Shown piece after piece: positions 51,101 through 59,227 of a stretch of DNA of 64,000 bases (position 1 is its first letter; every line of letters begins with the position of its first letter). The notes under the pieces are model-generated. The model made no database searches. It was not told the DNA's origin and was given only the letters and a program-made list of their open reading frames with translations. The position numbers were made by a program, and so were the translations under genes. This DNA is from a candidate division Zixibacteria bacterium HGW-Zixibacteria-1 (GTDB taxonomy: Bacteria > Zixibacteria > MSB-5A5 > GN15 > PGXB01): the NCBI GenBank assembly GCA_002838945.1, contig PGXB01000008.1, positions 40,024-104,023 of the forward strand, read 5' to 3'.

Positions 51101-51514
51101 TTAACTGCCAGTGACCGCCGGGAAAGCGGCCGTTCCGGTTTTGTGGGCGATGATCTCGTCGACTTCCGACGGGATTCCGCGATTGATCTCTTTGGCCGAG
51201 ACCGTTTTACATTCAAGAGCATTTTTAATATACTCAAGCGCTTTCCAGGGATCGACGCTTGATCCGCAGGTAAAACAATCGATAGCGGCGTACCCGTACT
51301 CCGGCCAGGTATGAATCGAGAGATGGGATTCGGCGATAACGATAATGCCGGATAAACCCTGGGGATTATAACGATGAAATGTCGATTTGACTACGGTTGC
51401 ACCCGATACGCGGGCCGCCTCCTTCATTTCCTTTTCCAAAAGCTGAATGTCATTCAGAATTTTGGAATTGCAGTCAGCCATTTCGGCAACAAGATGTCGT
51501 CCAAGTATTTTCAT
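51101..51514 (-). CDS. speD: S-adenosylmethionine decarboxylase proenzyme
   Basis: 137 residues, prokaryotic class 1B. Self-cleavage site in AESHLSIHTWPEYGYAAID: Glu-Ser-His, with the Ser becoming the pyruvoyl group; CFTCGSSVDP holds the catalytic Cys. GGAGGGAGGG precedes the ATG. First biosynthetic gene after the regulator (44-base gap), so likely the same mRNA. Confidence 0.96.
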   Translation of the reverse strand: MKILGRHLVAEMADCNSKILNDIQLLEKEMKEAARVSGATVVKSTFHRYNPQGLSGIIVIAESHLSIHTWPEYGYAAIDCFTCGSSVDPWKALEYIKNALECKTVSAKEINRGIPSEVDEIIAHKTGTAAFPAVTGS

Positions 51515-51558
51515 CTTTAATCCCTCCCTCCGTTTTCTAAAGGGTTTACCATTTAAGT

Positions 51559-52101
51559 TTACATTTGAGGCGGCGAGCTGACCCAGAGCAGGGTTACCCT
51601 GGCCTTGCCTCGGTTAATGAATTGATGCCTCTCATCGGCCTCGAAATAGAAGCAGTGACGGGGAGGCAGTTTATAGGTTTTTTTGCCAATGATCAGTGTC
51701 AAGGTTCCGGACAGAACATAGCCGAATTCTTCGCCGGCATGCGGTTCCTCTTCGGCAAGACCCTCGCCCGGCGCCAGCCCGATCACCAGCGGATCCATCA
51801 TATTGTTGGTGCTTCCCGGGACAAGGATTTCAAATTTGTCAACGCCCTTGTCGGGGACCGCAATACGGTCCTTGGGAGAAAAAACATTGGGGGCCCGGCC
51901 GATATCACCAAAAAACTCGGTGATAGTAACACCAAGGGCATCAAGGATATCCAGCAGCGAGTCCAGTGAAATCGAGGTTTGATCCCGTTCCACCTGGGAT
52001 ATGAAGCCCTTGGTCAGCCGTGCCCGCGCCGCCAGTTCGGATTGAGTCAATTCCGAAGCCAGTCGCAGGGTTTTGATTTTTTCTCCTATCTCAAGTCTCA
52101 T
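51559..52101 (-). CDS. XRE-cupin transcriptional regulator of the polyamine operon
   Basis: 180 residues. N-terminal helix-turn-helix (ELTQSELAARARLTKGFISQ, then VERDQTSISLDSLLDIL), C-terminal cupin (EEFGYVLSGTLTLIIGKKTY and DERHQFINRG), the layout of PuuR-like regulators of polyamine or amino-acid metabolism. The cupin pocket probably senses a polyamine or precursor. It is the first gene of the operon and its start is flanked by GTTT-N3-AAAC sites, so it likely autoregulates. No ribosome-binding site is visible before ATG 52101. Confidence 0.88.
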   Translation of the reverse strand: MRLEIGEKIKTLRLASELTQSELAARARLTKGFISQVERDQTSISLDSLLDILDALGVTITEFFGDIGRAPNVFSPKDRIAVPDKGVDKFEILVPGSTNNMMDPLVIGLAPGEGLAEEEPHAGEEFGYVLSGTLTLIIGKKTYKLPPRHCFYFEADERHQFINRGKARVTLLWVSSPPQM

Positions 52102-52102
52102 C

Positions 52103-52171
52103 AGTTTAGCAAACGCCTATAAAAAGTTTAATAAAGCAGTCTTATTTAAAAACATATTACGAAAATGTCAA
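52103..52171 (-). promoter_or_regulatory. Promoter and operators of the polyamine operon
   Basis: On the minus strand TTGACA (52166-52171), 17 bases, TAAATA (52143-52148). Two candidate operators lie downstream: AGTTTAGCAAAC (52103-52114, palindrome GTTT-N3-AAAC) two bases from the start codon, and a weaker GTTTAATAAAG (52126-52136). Binding there would block transcription and translation of the first gene. Confidence 0.5.
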
Positions 52172-52591
52172 GCATATTTTAGTATACCCGCGCATACTTT
52201 TTTAAATATTTTATGAATATATTAATCTTATAGATGATTATATCTATTATTGACAGAGTAACGGTTTATTATATAAAAAGTTACAGTTTGCTAAACTTTT
52301 CAAACCTGGGGCGCGTGAATTATGGTTTATAGTAATTTTTTTTAACCAGAGGCTTTTACAGATTAGAAATTTTGCGGATTTATATGACGTGTGCCGTCTC
52401 TGTCGGTGTAACATTAAAGATTATAATGACTTAAGATGGGCAGACGGGTGGTATTCCAGACAGATAAAGCTAATGAAACCGTCCGTTTTTTGCCTTTTTC
52501 GGCTCACCTGCCCTATAGTTATTAAAACCGCAAATGTGACAATTATTTATGGCCCTTGCTCCATGGCTTGCGGCCGGCGGCTCAAATAAAA
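52172..52591. other. Intergenic region with an inverted copy of the GTTT-N3-AAAC site
   Basis: About 420 bases without a supportable gene. A second site AGTTTGCTAAAC (52285-52296) is the reverse complement of the one at 52103-52114, on the far side of the promoter and 180 bases away; a regulator dimer bridging the two could loop DNA. The rest is A/T-rich up to 52400. Confidence 0.5.
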
Positions 52592-52629
52592 AAGCCCGAA
52601 TGTTGCGTAACCGCCGCAACATCGGGCTT
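52592..52629 (-). terminator. Intrinsic terminator of the lipoprotein gene pair
   Basis: Stem of 15 bp with one bulged A (52592-52607 with 52615-52629), seven-base loop; on the minus strand the stem ends in GGGCTT and a run of six T follows. 31 bases after the stop at 52661. Confidence 0.85.
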
Positions 52630-52660
52630 GTAAATTAACGGGCTATTCGTATGGCCGGTC

Positions 52661-53191
52661 TCAGCTGGCGGAAAAAGTAATAATCACTTTTCCTTTATCA
52701 ATAACAAAAGAAGTTCCAAGATTCCCGGTGCTGGTGCCGAAATAGTCAAATTTTCCGGTTCTAACCAGCTTTTTCAGCCTGTCTATTCCGGTCAGGAATT
52801 TTAGAGACTCCGAATAAGATATTGTCGTTTCGCCGGGCGGGACGACCAGGCCGTCGATGATCTTCGTGGCCGTCGTGGGTACCGAAGTCGGAGTCGATCC
52901 CACTCCCGAATACTCATCGACATAAGCACTGAAAGTCACATTGGCGGACTCATCACTGATAATATGAAATTCCACTCCGACGGCATCGATAATATCGATG
53001 TCATCCTTGTGATCATTCCAATCAGCTTCCTTGGTAATATCGACCTGATAGAAATAGAAGCCGGATTCGGCGGTAAATTCGATATCCTGGACTATGACAA
53101 ACGTTCCGGAGATGATGTACTTGCAGCCGGAAAATACCATTGCCAGAAGCAGTATCGAAGCAAGAGCTATTATGATTTTTGATTTTTTCAT
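52661..53191 (-). CDS. Lipoprotein of unknown function
   Basis: 176 residues. ATG 53191 has AGGAGG eight bases upstream; ATG 53197 is too close to it. Signal peptide with lipobox (LLLAMVFSGCK, Cys at about 23). The mature part is beta-rich (DIEFTAESGFYFYQVDITKE, GVEFHIISDESANVTFSAYV) and carries no recognised domain. It follows an outer-membrane barrel gene by 12 bases, so the two may act together. Confidence 0.7.
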   Translation of the reverse strand: MKKSKIIIALASILLLAMVFSGCKYIISGTFVIVQDIEFTAESGFYFYQVDITKEADWNDHKDDIDIIDAVGVEFHIISDESANVTFSAYVDEYSGVGSTPTSVPTTATKIIDGLVVPPGETTISYSESLKFLTGIDRLKKLVRTGKFDYFGTSTGNLGTSFVIDKGKVIITFSAS

Positions 53192-53203
53192 TGTCATTAC
53201 CTC

Positions 53204-53755
53204 CTAATTCCCGGCGCCAAAGTAATAGGTTAAGCCGCCAGTGATAATCGCAGCCTTTTTGGAAGTTTCCTCCTGTGGAGCAATCATCAGGGTGCCGCGA
53301 ATATCAATATCAAGAAATGGAGTTGCCCCGATCAGGAACCCAAGACCGCCGTCAAAACCAAGTTTGCTGTTATCATAACCGGTATCATCGTTTTTTACCG
53401 AGTAGATACCGGCGCCGACAAATACAACCGGTTTGAATCCGACCACGCCGGGAGCGCCGCCCAGAGCCACATCGACACCATAGGATGTCACTTTGGAGCC
53501 ATCGATTCCAAGATCATAGCCATCGATCTCACCCGGTTTACCCCATTTACCCAGCATCAAATTGGGCTCGATAACCAAAAAGGGCTTGAGGGCCAGTCGG
53601 GCTCTGACTCCAAAAGCGCTTCCCGCAGCCTGATCCTGCTGGACAATGGGAATATTCATTCCCCCAAAGACGCCGGCACCGAATTTTACATCCTGAGCAG
53701 ATGCTCCGGATATAATAATCAATACCAGCCCAAAAGTAATCATTGCCTTCTTCAT
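53204..53755 (-). CDS. Small outer-membrane beta-barrel protein
   Basis: 183 residues with signal peptide (ITFGLVLIIISGASAQ). Alternating strands (KFGAGVFGGMNIPIV, SAFGVRARLALKPFLVIEPN, GVDVALGGAPGVVGFKPV, GFDGGLGFLIGATPFLDIDI) and a terminal aromatic (LTYYFGAGN) suggest an eight-stranded OmpA-like or lipid-A-modifying barrel without an exoplasmic domain. GGAG lies seven bases before the ATG. Paired with the lipoprotein. Confidence 0.7.
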   Translation of the reverse strand: MKKAMITFGLVLIIISGASAQDVKFGAGVFGGMNIPIVQQDQAAGSAFGVRARLALKPFLVIEPNLMLGKWGKPGEIDGYDLGIDGSKVTSYGVDVALGGAPGVVGFKPVVFVGAGIYSVKNDDTGYDNSKLGFDGGLGFLIGATPFLDIDIRGTLMIAPQEETSKKAAIITGGLTYYFGAGN

Positions 53756-54242
53756 GCAGATCTCCTCTCAATATGTGTAGTGATTAGGATTCTTGATTAT
53801 TTCCATAAAAGAATAGTCAATTCGGATATTAATTGTCAAGTCTTAATGTATTTTGTCACGGCAAAATAATTTGAATCCGCCATTTGCCTGGAAGTATGGA
53901 CGGGCGGCAATTGACCAGCCTGTCCGGGAATCAATTTTACATATTTACGATATTAACCGGTACTTTTAATTGTATTTTATTATCATTTTTTTCCATCCTC
54001 ACTCTATTTGTCAGGAAATGCCGCATTAATCAAAATCACAATCGCAGGAACCCGACCTGCTACCGTTTGTCGGCCGGTCGAATGGGTCATTTGGGGCGCG
54101 AAAATGGCGCACGAATGGCGGTAGATGTATTTTCTGCCTTGTTGCTGCGAATAAGGCTTTTGTCATATATGTCGCTGTTATTTAACCTCTTAACCTCGGG
54201 ATGCACAGATATGGTCATTCTGTCCGACGCAGTTTATGCGAT
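53756..54242. other. Intergenic region, no gene seen
   Basis: About 490 bases. On the minus strand TTGACA with spacing of 17 to CTATTC (near 53815-53843) could be the promoter of the barrel gene. A 120-codon frame (53884-54246, plus) has no ribosome-binding site or family likeness and is not called. Confidence 0.45.
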
Positions 54243-54460
54243 TTGACCTATTTGTTCTTTTTACATAAAAACGTAATAATTACTCATAACATATTGATAG
54301 TAAAAAAAATACGAGCTACTGACGGAGGTTTTCGGGGTTTGGCACACCAGTTGTTATATATAGATGGTGAAGTTAGTTACTCTTTACATATAGTATGGCG
54401 GTGAAGGGTACTTGAGGTGGGGATAAGGAGCCGTTGAGTGAGGCAACGGCTCCTTTATCA
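54243..54460 (+). ncRNA. Candidate small RNA with its own promoter and terminator
   Basis: TTGACC (54243-54248), 17 bases, TAAAAA (54266-54271) suggests a start near 54278. A perfect 12-bp stem AAGGAGCCGTTG (54425-54436) and CAACGGCTCCTT (54444-54455), then TATCATTTT, forms a terminator with no coding gene before it. That leaves an unexplained transcript of about 180 bases. A/T-rich first half, G-rich near the stem. No protein reading fits. Support is from signals only. Confidence 0.4.
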
Positions 54461-54609
54461 TTTTGGGTCGGATATTCCCACACGTCCTGAAGAATCCGCG
54501 TAATTTTCTGCAGGTTCATAATTTTCTAATATCGGATCAGCTTTATTAAATTAAATCTTGCGCTGTTATTGACCGTATAACTACATAAATATATATTCCG
54601 ACTATAATT

Positions 54610-55431
54610 ATGGCTGATATGAAAAAAGAATCTTCGGATAACAAAGCGGTCGATCGCAAACTTGGCGACGAGTGGCTGGACTGGGATGGGACGGTCAAGC
54701 ACGAGTCGGCGGAAGCTGATTACCGCGTATTTCTCGGCTTGGCGGTCCTGACCACCATTATTGTGATCCTGGCGGCGGGGTTATTCCTCTGGTTGATATT
54801 TCCGCGGCTGACCTCGACCGGCCCTTTTATCCCCAAGCTGTTTTCGCTGACATTTCTGGCTTTCGCGGCGATTCTTATATTATGGCTCCTGCTTTTTGTC
54901 TGGTCGGCCATAACCCGTAGGCCGATAACCCGGCTCATTATTATCCCGAATCTGGTAAACAAGCTTCTTGATCTGGTTATGGCTATTGGGCGGCTTCTGG
55001 GAATATCGAAGGACCGTCTGACCAATTCCTTTCTGAAGATTCACAATCTGATAGTCGGCTCCAAAGCGCCCCGGGCCGAGCCGGATAAACTTCTGCTTCT
55101 GCTTCCGCGCTGTCTGACCAAGGACAATTTTAAGAGTCTGCGGGAGCTGAGGGATCACTACGGTTTCCACATGTTCACGGTGGGGGGCGGCACCGAGGCG
55201 CGGATCAAGATCAAGGCGATCCGGCCGCAGATGATTATTGCCATCGCCTGCGAGCGCGATTTGCTGTCCGGGTTTAAGGATGTCAACACGCATATCCCGG
55301 TGATCGGATTTCCCAATCGCCGCCCGGAAGGGCCGTGCAAAAATACCTGTGTCGATCTGGTCAAAATCGAGAAGGCGATATTGAACTGCCTGGGTCGGGA
55401 AACAGCCTCAAATACGCTTGAAATTTCTTGA
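54610..55431 (+). CDS. DUF116 membrane protein
   Basis: 273 residues with two transmembrane helices (VLTTIIVILAAGLFLWLIF; LTFLAFAAILILWLLLFVW). The C-terminal domain follows DUF116: LLLLLPRCLTKDNFKSL, FTVGGGTEARIKIKAIRP, and MIIAIACERDLLSGFKDV, then GPCKNTCVDLVKIEKAI. Conserved cysteines (PRC, ACE, CKNTC) suggest metal or cofactor binding. Often beside lipoate, methionine or tRNA-related genes; here a tRNA gene follows. Function unknown. Its 3' end contains the promoter of the tRNA. Confidence 0.8.
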   Translation: MADMKKESSDNKAVDRKLGDEWLDWDGTVKHESAEADYRVFLGLAVLTTIIVILAAGLFLWLIFPRLTSTGPFIPKLFSLTFLAFAAILILWLLLFVWSAITRRPITRLIIIPNLVNKLLDLVMAIGRLLGISKDRLTNSFLKIHNLIVGSKAPRAEPDKLLLLLPRCLTKDNFKSLRELRDHYGFHMFTVGGGTEARIKIKAIRPQMIIAIACERDLLSGFKDVNTHIPVIGFPNRRPEGPCKNTCVDLVKIEKAILNCLGRETASNTLEIS

Positions 55432-55455
55432 CAATATCGGATAATATATTAAATT
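55428..55455 (+). promoter_or_regulatory. tRNA promoter
   Basis: TTGACA (55428-55433), 16 bases, TAAATT (55450-55455) then A. The -35 overlaps the stop codon of the DUF116 gene. The start would be near 55462, leaving a short 5' leader for RNase P. Confidence 0.7.
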
Positions 55456-55474
55456 AGTTGGCTCGAATTAGAAT

Positions 55475-55548
55475 GGCGGTGTAGCTCAGCTGGTTAGAGC
55501 AGCGGAATCATAATCCGCGTGTCCGGGGTTCAAGTCCCTGCACCGCTA
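55475..55548 (+). tRNA. tRNA with CAU anticodon (Met elongator or Ile2)
   Basis: 74 bases fold into a full cloverleaf: acceptor GGCGGTG/CACCGCT (one G-T end pair), D arm GCTC/GAGC, anticodon stem GCGGA/TCCGC with loop ATCATAA (anticodon CAU), T arm CGGGG/CCCTG with TTCAAGT. CCA is not encoded. CAU can be elongator Met or lysidine-modified Ile; the AGCAGCGG and TTCAAGT features lean to neither decisively. Not an initiator, since it lacks the GGG/CCC anticodon stem. Confidence 0.93.
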
Positions 55549-55574
55549 TTTTTTATTGTACACAAAAAATCTGA

Positions 55575-56534
55575 TTAGTTTTCCTCCGATTTCTTAAAAG
55601 GTAACAAATAGACTGCGGTCAGGCGGAGGTTGTAGACGCTGCCAAGCTGGGTGCCCTCGAAATGCTGGTAAATAGGCTGCTCGAAATAAGCCTGGAGGCG
55701 CAGCGATTTGGGAAGCACCTGCGCTTGAACACCAGGGACCAGCCACAATTGATGTCGGCCGGTCTGGTCATTATCCTCGCCGTTATCCTGATCTTTGGCC
55801 CGCATTGATCCGGAGAGGGAAGCGGTGGCATCGAGCCATTCCAGGAGATGAAAATTCGAACTCAGCAGATATGAAAACTGATTGCCGAACTTGTAGTCCT
55901 GGTATTCAGTCGTAATTAAATATGTGCCGCTTAAATAAAAATCGACCGGCTCGAAGCCCTGATAGTATGACAATGATAAATTGTAATCCCATGAGCCGGT
56001 TCCGGGCTGAAGCTCTTCAGGCAAAAGAAAATTATAATTTTGCCGGTCGGTGGCGCCGGTCGGAATTTTGACGCCGAATCCAACCGAAAGCTCCCGGAAG
56101 TTGACAAAACTTCGGGCCAGGGGGCTGTACCTTGCAAAGAAAGTGATATCGCCTATTCCTTCGGTTTCATTTATATAGCGGGTTTCGAGAGCGGGAAGGT
56201 AACGGTCCTTTTCCTTCCACAGATATGGAATTATGGCGCTGACGCCGAGTTTCGGCATGATGCCGTAAGAGAGAGTCAGTATCGCTCTTTTCCAGATCGC
56301 TTTGGTCAAATTGGGATCATCGATTTGGTCGGAGCCCTCATACAGGCCGGCCGAGCGAAGATACTCATAGTGCAACCCGATTTCGAGCGTATGCGGCAGG
56401 GCGACCGTTTCGCCGAGAACACCCTGCTGGGGCACCGCCGGAGCACAACAGTTTTGTGAATAGCCGGTCATGGCGAAAGCCAAAATGATAAAAACAGCTG
56501 CGGTTATAATCAGATGAATCCTAAGTAGAGTCAT
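55575..56534 (-). CDS. Outer-membrane beta-barrel (porin/transporter-like)
   Basis: 319 residues from ATG 56534, overlapping the stop of the lipoprotein gene. Signal peptide (IHLIITAAVFIILAFAM). A transmembrane barrel is suggested by repeated aromatic-girdle strands (TLEIGLHYEYLRSAGLYEG, KLGVSAIIPYLWKEKDR, GIGDITFFARYSPL, GFGVKIPTGATDRQN). GIGDITFFARY and VKIPTGATD occur in the meta-pathway/phenol-degradation transporter-like family of barrels. Substrate unknown. Last gene of the DUF1573-lipoprotein-barrel unit. Confidence 0.75.
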   Translation of the reverse strand: MTLLRIHLIITAAVFIILAFAMTGYSQNCCAPAVPQQGVLGETVALPHTLEIGLHYEYLRSAGLYEGSDQIDDPNLTKAIWKRAILTLSYGIMPKLGVSAIIPYLWKEKDRYLPALETRYINETEGIGDITFFARYSPLARSFVNFRELSVGFGVKIPTGATDRQNYNFLLPEELQPGTGSWDYNLSLSYYQGFEPVDFYLSGTYLITTEYQDYKFGNQFSYLLSSNFHLLEWLDATASLSGSMRAKDQDNGEDNDQTGRHQLWLVPGVQAQVLPKSLRLQAYFEQPIYQHFEGTQLGSVYNLRLTAVYLLPFKKSEEN

Positions 56535-56935
56535 GGCGTGATCCAGACTTTGATGCTGTCGACATCTTTCGCCCCATGGTTGTCGGTCACCGTGGCTTTT
56601 ACCCAGGCCGAATCCATGGCATCGATAGGGCAGCAATTGGTCAGCCTGACCATAAAATTAACATTTGTGTCCCCCAATGGCGCCAGCCAGCTCTCGCTTG
56701 CCTCCCACAAATAGCTTAAAACATCATTGCTGTCCGGATCCTCCGCCAGGACAATGACCGTCACGCTATGATCGACCAGAAAAGTGTCGGGATCGGCAGT
56801 TAATGAATTAATAATCGGGGGATGATTATTGGAGTTCAGGCCATTGTCATTGTCATCATCGCCGCAGCCCGACCAGAATGATGCCGCAAAAATAATCAGG
56901 AATATTGCCAGGATGTATTTTGATTTTATATGCAT
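56531..56935 (-). CDS. Small lipoprotein with an Ig/PKD-like domain
   Basis: 134 residues. ATG 56935 has GGAG six bases before it; ATG 56947 has none. Lipobox IFAASFWSGCGDDD, an Asp/Asn-rich linker, then PPIINSLTADPDTFLVDHSV and EDPDSNDVLSYLWEAS, the PKD-like beta sandwich. KVWITP at the end is a typical domain close. Located between a DUF1573 protein and a barrel, so probably the periplasm-facing lipoprotein of the set. Confidence 0.72.
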   Translation of the reverse strand: MHIKSKYILAIFLIIFAASFWSGCGDDDNDNGLNSNNHPPIINSLTADPDTFLVDHSVTVIVLAEDPDSNDVLSYLWEASESWLAPLGDTNVNFMVRLTNCCPIDAMDSAWVKATVTDNHGAKDVDSIKVWITP

Positions 56936-56955
56936 AGGACTCTCCATAATTTAAT

Positions 56956-57690
56956 CTATTTCTTTATTTCAATCGGCATCGTTACAATGGTGGTATCTCG
57001 GCCGATGACGGCAAAGGTTATCGAAGTGCCTTTCATTTCGAAAGAGATAATATTTGCAGGCTTCGGTTTTATTGGGACATCAGTCTCACTATCCGGCGGC
57101 AAGATGAGCGGGAGCTTGATTTTGTTTATGATATTTTCGGGCTGATGAAACACTGAGACTGAGAGCGTATCGGGGCCGGTATTGGCAATATTAATAATAC
57201 TATCGCCGGAGATAATATTATTATCATTCACCCATTCCAATTTTTGGGGCAGCAATTTTATGATTCCGCAGGCTTCATCTTTTTTGATGACATTCGCCTG
57301 AATGGTTAATTCATATATTTCATTCACGGGATCATCAGTAAATACTTTAGTGGTTTTTGTGACCGCTCCCCGGTAACGTCCTGATTTGAATGTTACCGCT
57401 ATCGCAGCGCTGTCTCCCGGCTCGATCGGTTTCTCGATTTTTGAAACAGAGGTGCACGAACACCCCGACTTGATTTCTTTAATGGCCAGGGGAGAAGACC
57501 CCTTGTTAGGCAGGTAAAAGGTATGGCTTACTTCGGATTTTTGGGGCAGGCAGCCAAAATGCCAAATGATCGAATTTGCCGCCGCGGCTGATTCATTTTC
57601 TGAATGGGCAAAATGGCCCACCGATAAAAAGACAATCAGAAGAATCACAAGCGAAGACAAGAATCTTCGAATTAAATATTTGCAGGTCAT
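56956..57690 (-). CDS. DUF1573-domain secreted protein
   Basis: 244 residues, ATG 57690 preceded by GAGGTG. Signal peptide (LSSLVILLIVFLSVGHFA). DUF1573 signature LAIKEIKSGCSCTSVSKIE (usually IxxVxxxCGCT), then SGRYRGAVTKTTKVFTDDP and TIQANV, an Ig-like ASPM/SPD-2/hydin fold. A second, weaker copy follows (SIINIANTGPDTLSVSV). Likely a surface or periplasmic structural protein. Confidence 0.78.
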   Translation of the reverse strand: MTCKYLIRRFLSSLVILLIVFLSVGHFAHSENESAAAANSIIWHFGCLPQKSEVSHTFYLPNKGSSPLAIKEIKSGCSCTSVSKIEKPIEPGDSAAIAVTFKSGRYRGAVTKTTKVFTDDPVNEIYELTIQANVIKKDEACGIIKLLPQKLEWVNDNNIISGDSIINIANTGPDTLSVSVFHQPENIINKIKLPLILPPDSETDVPIKPKPANIISFEMKGTSITFAVIGRDTTIVTMPIEIKK

Positions 57691-57900
57691 GGAAATCACC
57701 TCACATCCGATTCCAGGCTCCCATCTGTTAATTATATGCCGAAAAAGCCCGAAAAACGCAAGTGAAAACGAAGGGAAAGCTACTTTTCCCAGTTTTCGAA
57801 ACGGCTTTTCGGCGAAGAAAGCGCTTGTCTGAATTCAAAACATGACTATATTTATATGATACCGAAATTTGCCATCTTAACGACGGTTTTGAGCGAACGA

Positions 57901-59223
57901 ATGGAGCGGAATGTGAGGCGCATAATCAATCACGGATTCGGTTTATTTCTCTGTTTTCTTTTTTTGGCATCTCCATTGGTATCCGGGGCGGTTACTGTCA
58001 GCGGGACCATTACCGGCGACACTGTCTGGACCAATTCTGAGATCATTGAAGTTGTCGATTTCGTGACGGTTGACACGACCGGACATCTTACAATTGAACC
58101 GGGAACCATAATTCGCTTTCGTCTGCTATCCAAGATGGATATTTACGGGCAGTTGACCGCCGTCGGCGATAGCGCTTCCCGAATTGTCTTTACGACCGTG
58201 GCCGACACTACCAACGGTTCTCCGAGTTCGAGTAATATATGGTATGGCCTGAGATTTTGGGATAATAGTCAGCCTGTCATGAGTTATTGCGATATTCGCT
58301 ACGCCCTGGACGGAATAGCCATTACTAAGGCTAATCTCGAAATTAATTCCTGCACTATTGAAAATTTTATGGGTTATGGTTTTTTCATAGATGGCATAGA
58401 TGCTGATCCCCGGATCGACGTGACCATTAATAGTTGTCTGATTCAACAGACCAATCCGACTATGAAGAAAACCGGCACAGGCATTTATACTTTTCGCTCC
58501 GTCAATTTGTCGGTCGCCCATACCGAAATAAGTGACTGCCGGCTGGGTATTAATATTTACAGTAATAATTACTGGTCGCCGCTTTTTTCGATTACCCGAT
58601 CCGAAATAAGGCGCCATTATTCAGATGGGATTTATATCCAGGGTACCGGGTGAACGTGCGTTATCTTTCCGGCCGGTTCGGTCGGAGAATGCAACTTTCT
58701 TGATAACGGGGGATTTGCCCTTAATGTTTTCGCGCCCGATGATACCTCCACAATTGTCGATGCCCGGAATAATTGGTGGGGATATGCCGATTCTTCTTTG
58801 ATCGAAGATATGATCTTTCACCGGCCCGACAGCGCTACCTGCCCGACCGTCGATTTTATGCCCTTTGCCGAGGCTCCTTTCGATATTACGGATTCGACAA
58901 CGACAGGTGCCGATGAGCCAGATCCTGCTCCCGGTCTTCTGCCTGATAAATTTACTTTATATCAGAATTTTCCCAACCCCTTCAACTCATCGACGCGAAT
59001 CGAATTCAGTATGCATACGGCAGATGCTGTTAGCCTGATCATTTATAATGTGGCCGGGCAGAAGGTTATTACATTGGCCGACGGTTACTATCGGGCCGGA
59101 TTATACCATTTCGACTGGGATGGGCAGGATGAAATGGGTCAGGCGGTCGCCAGCGGGATCTATTTTTACGGGCTTATGACAGAAGATAAGATCGAATTCA
59201 GGAAGCTGCTTTTGATAAAATAG
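57901..59223 (+). pseudogene. Beta-helix surface protein with T9SS tail, interrupted by one in-frame TGA
   Basis: Two halves lie in one frame, parted by TGA at 58651-58653. Before it: signal peptide (GFGLFLCFLFLASPLVSGA), then right-handed beta-helix strands (LEINSCTIENFMGYGFFI, TITRSEIRRH-like ISDCRLGINIYSN). After it the same frame continues (TCVIFPAGSVGECNFLD, ARNNWWG, a beta-helix closing motif) to a full T9SS sorting domain (NFPNPFNSSTRIEFSM, GIYFYGLMTE, RKLLLIK). Only one base change (for example CGA or TGG to TGA) would break it, so this is a nonsense mutation, a base-calling error or read-through. TGA is a normal stop elsewhere. Start ATG 57901 gives the best signal peptide; ATG 57856 adds 15 residues. 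Confidence 0.8.
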
Positions 59224-59227
59224 GCCA

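Noticed and set aside
53884..54246. 120-codon frame in the intergenic region
   Set aside because: No ribosome-binding site, odd composition, no family likeness; it also runs into the candidate small-RNA promoter.
58651..58700. Selenocysteine insertion at the in-frame TGA
   Set aside because: The following hairpin is short, its loop does not match the known bacterial SECIS, and a secreted structural beta-helix protein is an unlikely selenoprotein.
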